In this document: piece after piece, positions 63,946 through 64,000 of the stretch
How the letters are laid out: each line of letters begins with the position of its first letter
Numbering within the stretch: the first letter of the stretch is position 1
Origin: an uncultured Lachnospiraceae bacterium
GTDB taxonomy: Bacteria; Bacillota; Clostridia; Lachnospirales; Lachnospiraceae
Direction: 5' to 3'
Length of the DNA: 64,000 bases
NCBI GenBank assembly: GCA_947564645.1
Contig: CANOCU010000006.1
Span: 38,009 to 102,008 of the forward strand
The notes under the pieces: generated by a model
What the model saw: only the letters and a program-made list of their open reading frames with translations
Told to the model about the DNA's origin: nothing
Database searches by the model: none
Made by a program: the position numbers and the translations under genes

Positions 63946-63973
63946 GGAAAAGGTTTTCCGGAAATCGTTTTCC
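63946..63973. promoter_or_regulatory. Tandem LacI-type operators
   Basis: GGAAAAGGTTTTCC (63946-63959) and GGAAATCGTTTTCC (63960-63973) lie side by side. Both have GGAAA..TTTTCC symmetry typical of LacI/CcpA-like sites, upstream of the LacI-family gene. A divergent gene beyond the right edge may share them. Confidence 0.6.
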
Positions 63974-64000
63974 GAAATCATCATACAACAAAAGAGCGGT

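Noticed and set aside
1-64000. CRISPR arrays, tRNA/rRNA genes, prophage or integrase genes
   Set aside because: No regularly spaced repeats, no tRNA-like or rRNA-like sequence and no phage, integrase or intact transposase ORF were found.

Overview
The window reads as chromosome from a gut-type Clostridia bacterium, most likely Lachnospiraceae. This is inferred from the mix of AddAB rather than RecBCD, GntP/IlvD sugar-acid genes, a BMP-type nucleoside ABC importer, several intracellular GH13 glucosidases, E/D/A-rich lipoprotein linkers and strong AGGAGG-type ribosome binding sites. Base composition is near 50% GC with AT-rich promoters. No rRNA, tRNA, CRISPR array, prophage or intact insertion sequence was seen.

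Layout. 1-3.1 kb: a sugar-acid module on the minus strand (GntP permease, then an IlvD/Edd dehydratase cut by the left edge), with a 176-bp structured inverted-repeat element between them and a promoter bracketed by palindromes. 3.2-4.8 kb: a MNT/HEPN toxin-antitoxin-like pair and a FadR-type regulator. 4.9-9.5 kb: a complete trehalose locus (PTS treP, phosphotrehalase treC, divergent treR with its operator). 9.5-10.5 kb: a membrane protein ORF with an upstream in-frame stop and a nuclease-family remnant abutting cls. 10.5-15.7 kb: cardiolipin synthase, a GH13 glucosidase with an extra N-terminal domain and a GPH sugar symporter. 15.8-17.2 kb: a cobalamin riboswitch controlling a DUF4430 lipoprotein and an ECF S-component. 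17.3-18.6 kb: an OFA-type MFS transporter. 18.8-22.5 kb: an ECF sigma factor, a membrane protein and an ABC transporter in one operon. 22.5-27.6 kb: a secreted ComEC-like MBL protein and a heterodimeric ABC exporter. 27.8-33.0 kb: a nucleoside importer. 33.1-36.3 kb: an EEP-family hydrolase followed by a poorly conserved tract with gene remnants, a coiled-coil small protein and an inverted-repeat-bounded segment. 36.3-38.4 kb: KtrAB-type K+ uptake. 38.6-46.0 kb: addBA. 46.0-50.1 kb: metNIQ and cysK. 50.2-51.7 kb: a GT-C-like membrane protein. 52.0-56.5 kb: an AraC regulator with two GH13 glucosidases. 56.6-60.3 kb: a two-component system and a lipoprotein. 60.4-63.8 kb: glycogen phosphorylase and a LacI regulator preceded by tandem operators.

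How it works together. The dominant theme is alpha-glucoside use. Trehalose enters as trehalose-6-phosphate and is split by TreC. Isomalto- and malto-type oligosaccharides probably enter through the GPH symporter or unseen transporters and are cut by three further GH13 enzymes whose region II residues suggest both alpha-1,4 and alpha-1,6 specificity. GlgP turns over storage glucan. Around this sit nutrient-scavenging modules (cobalamin, nucleosides, methionine, sugar acids) and envelope functions (ECF sigma/ABC operon, cls, two-component system).

The most interesting signals are the riboswitch-controlled DUF4430/ECF-S pair with a switchable leader, the two inverted-repeat elements (1318-1493 and 35798-36299), the ECF-sigma operon lacking a recognisable anti-sigma factor, the HEPN protein without its catalytic histidine, the N-terminally extended GH13 enzyme and a 25-nt near-identical repeat at two distant loci.
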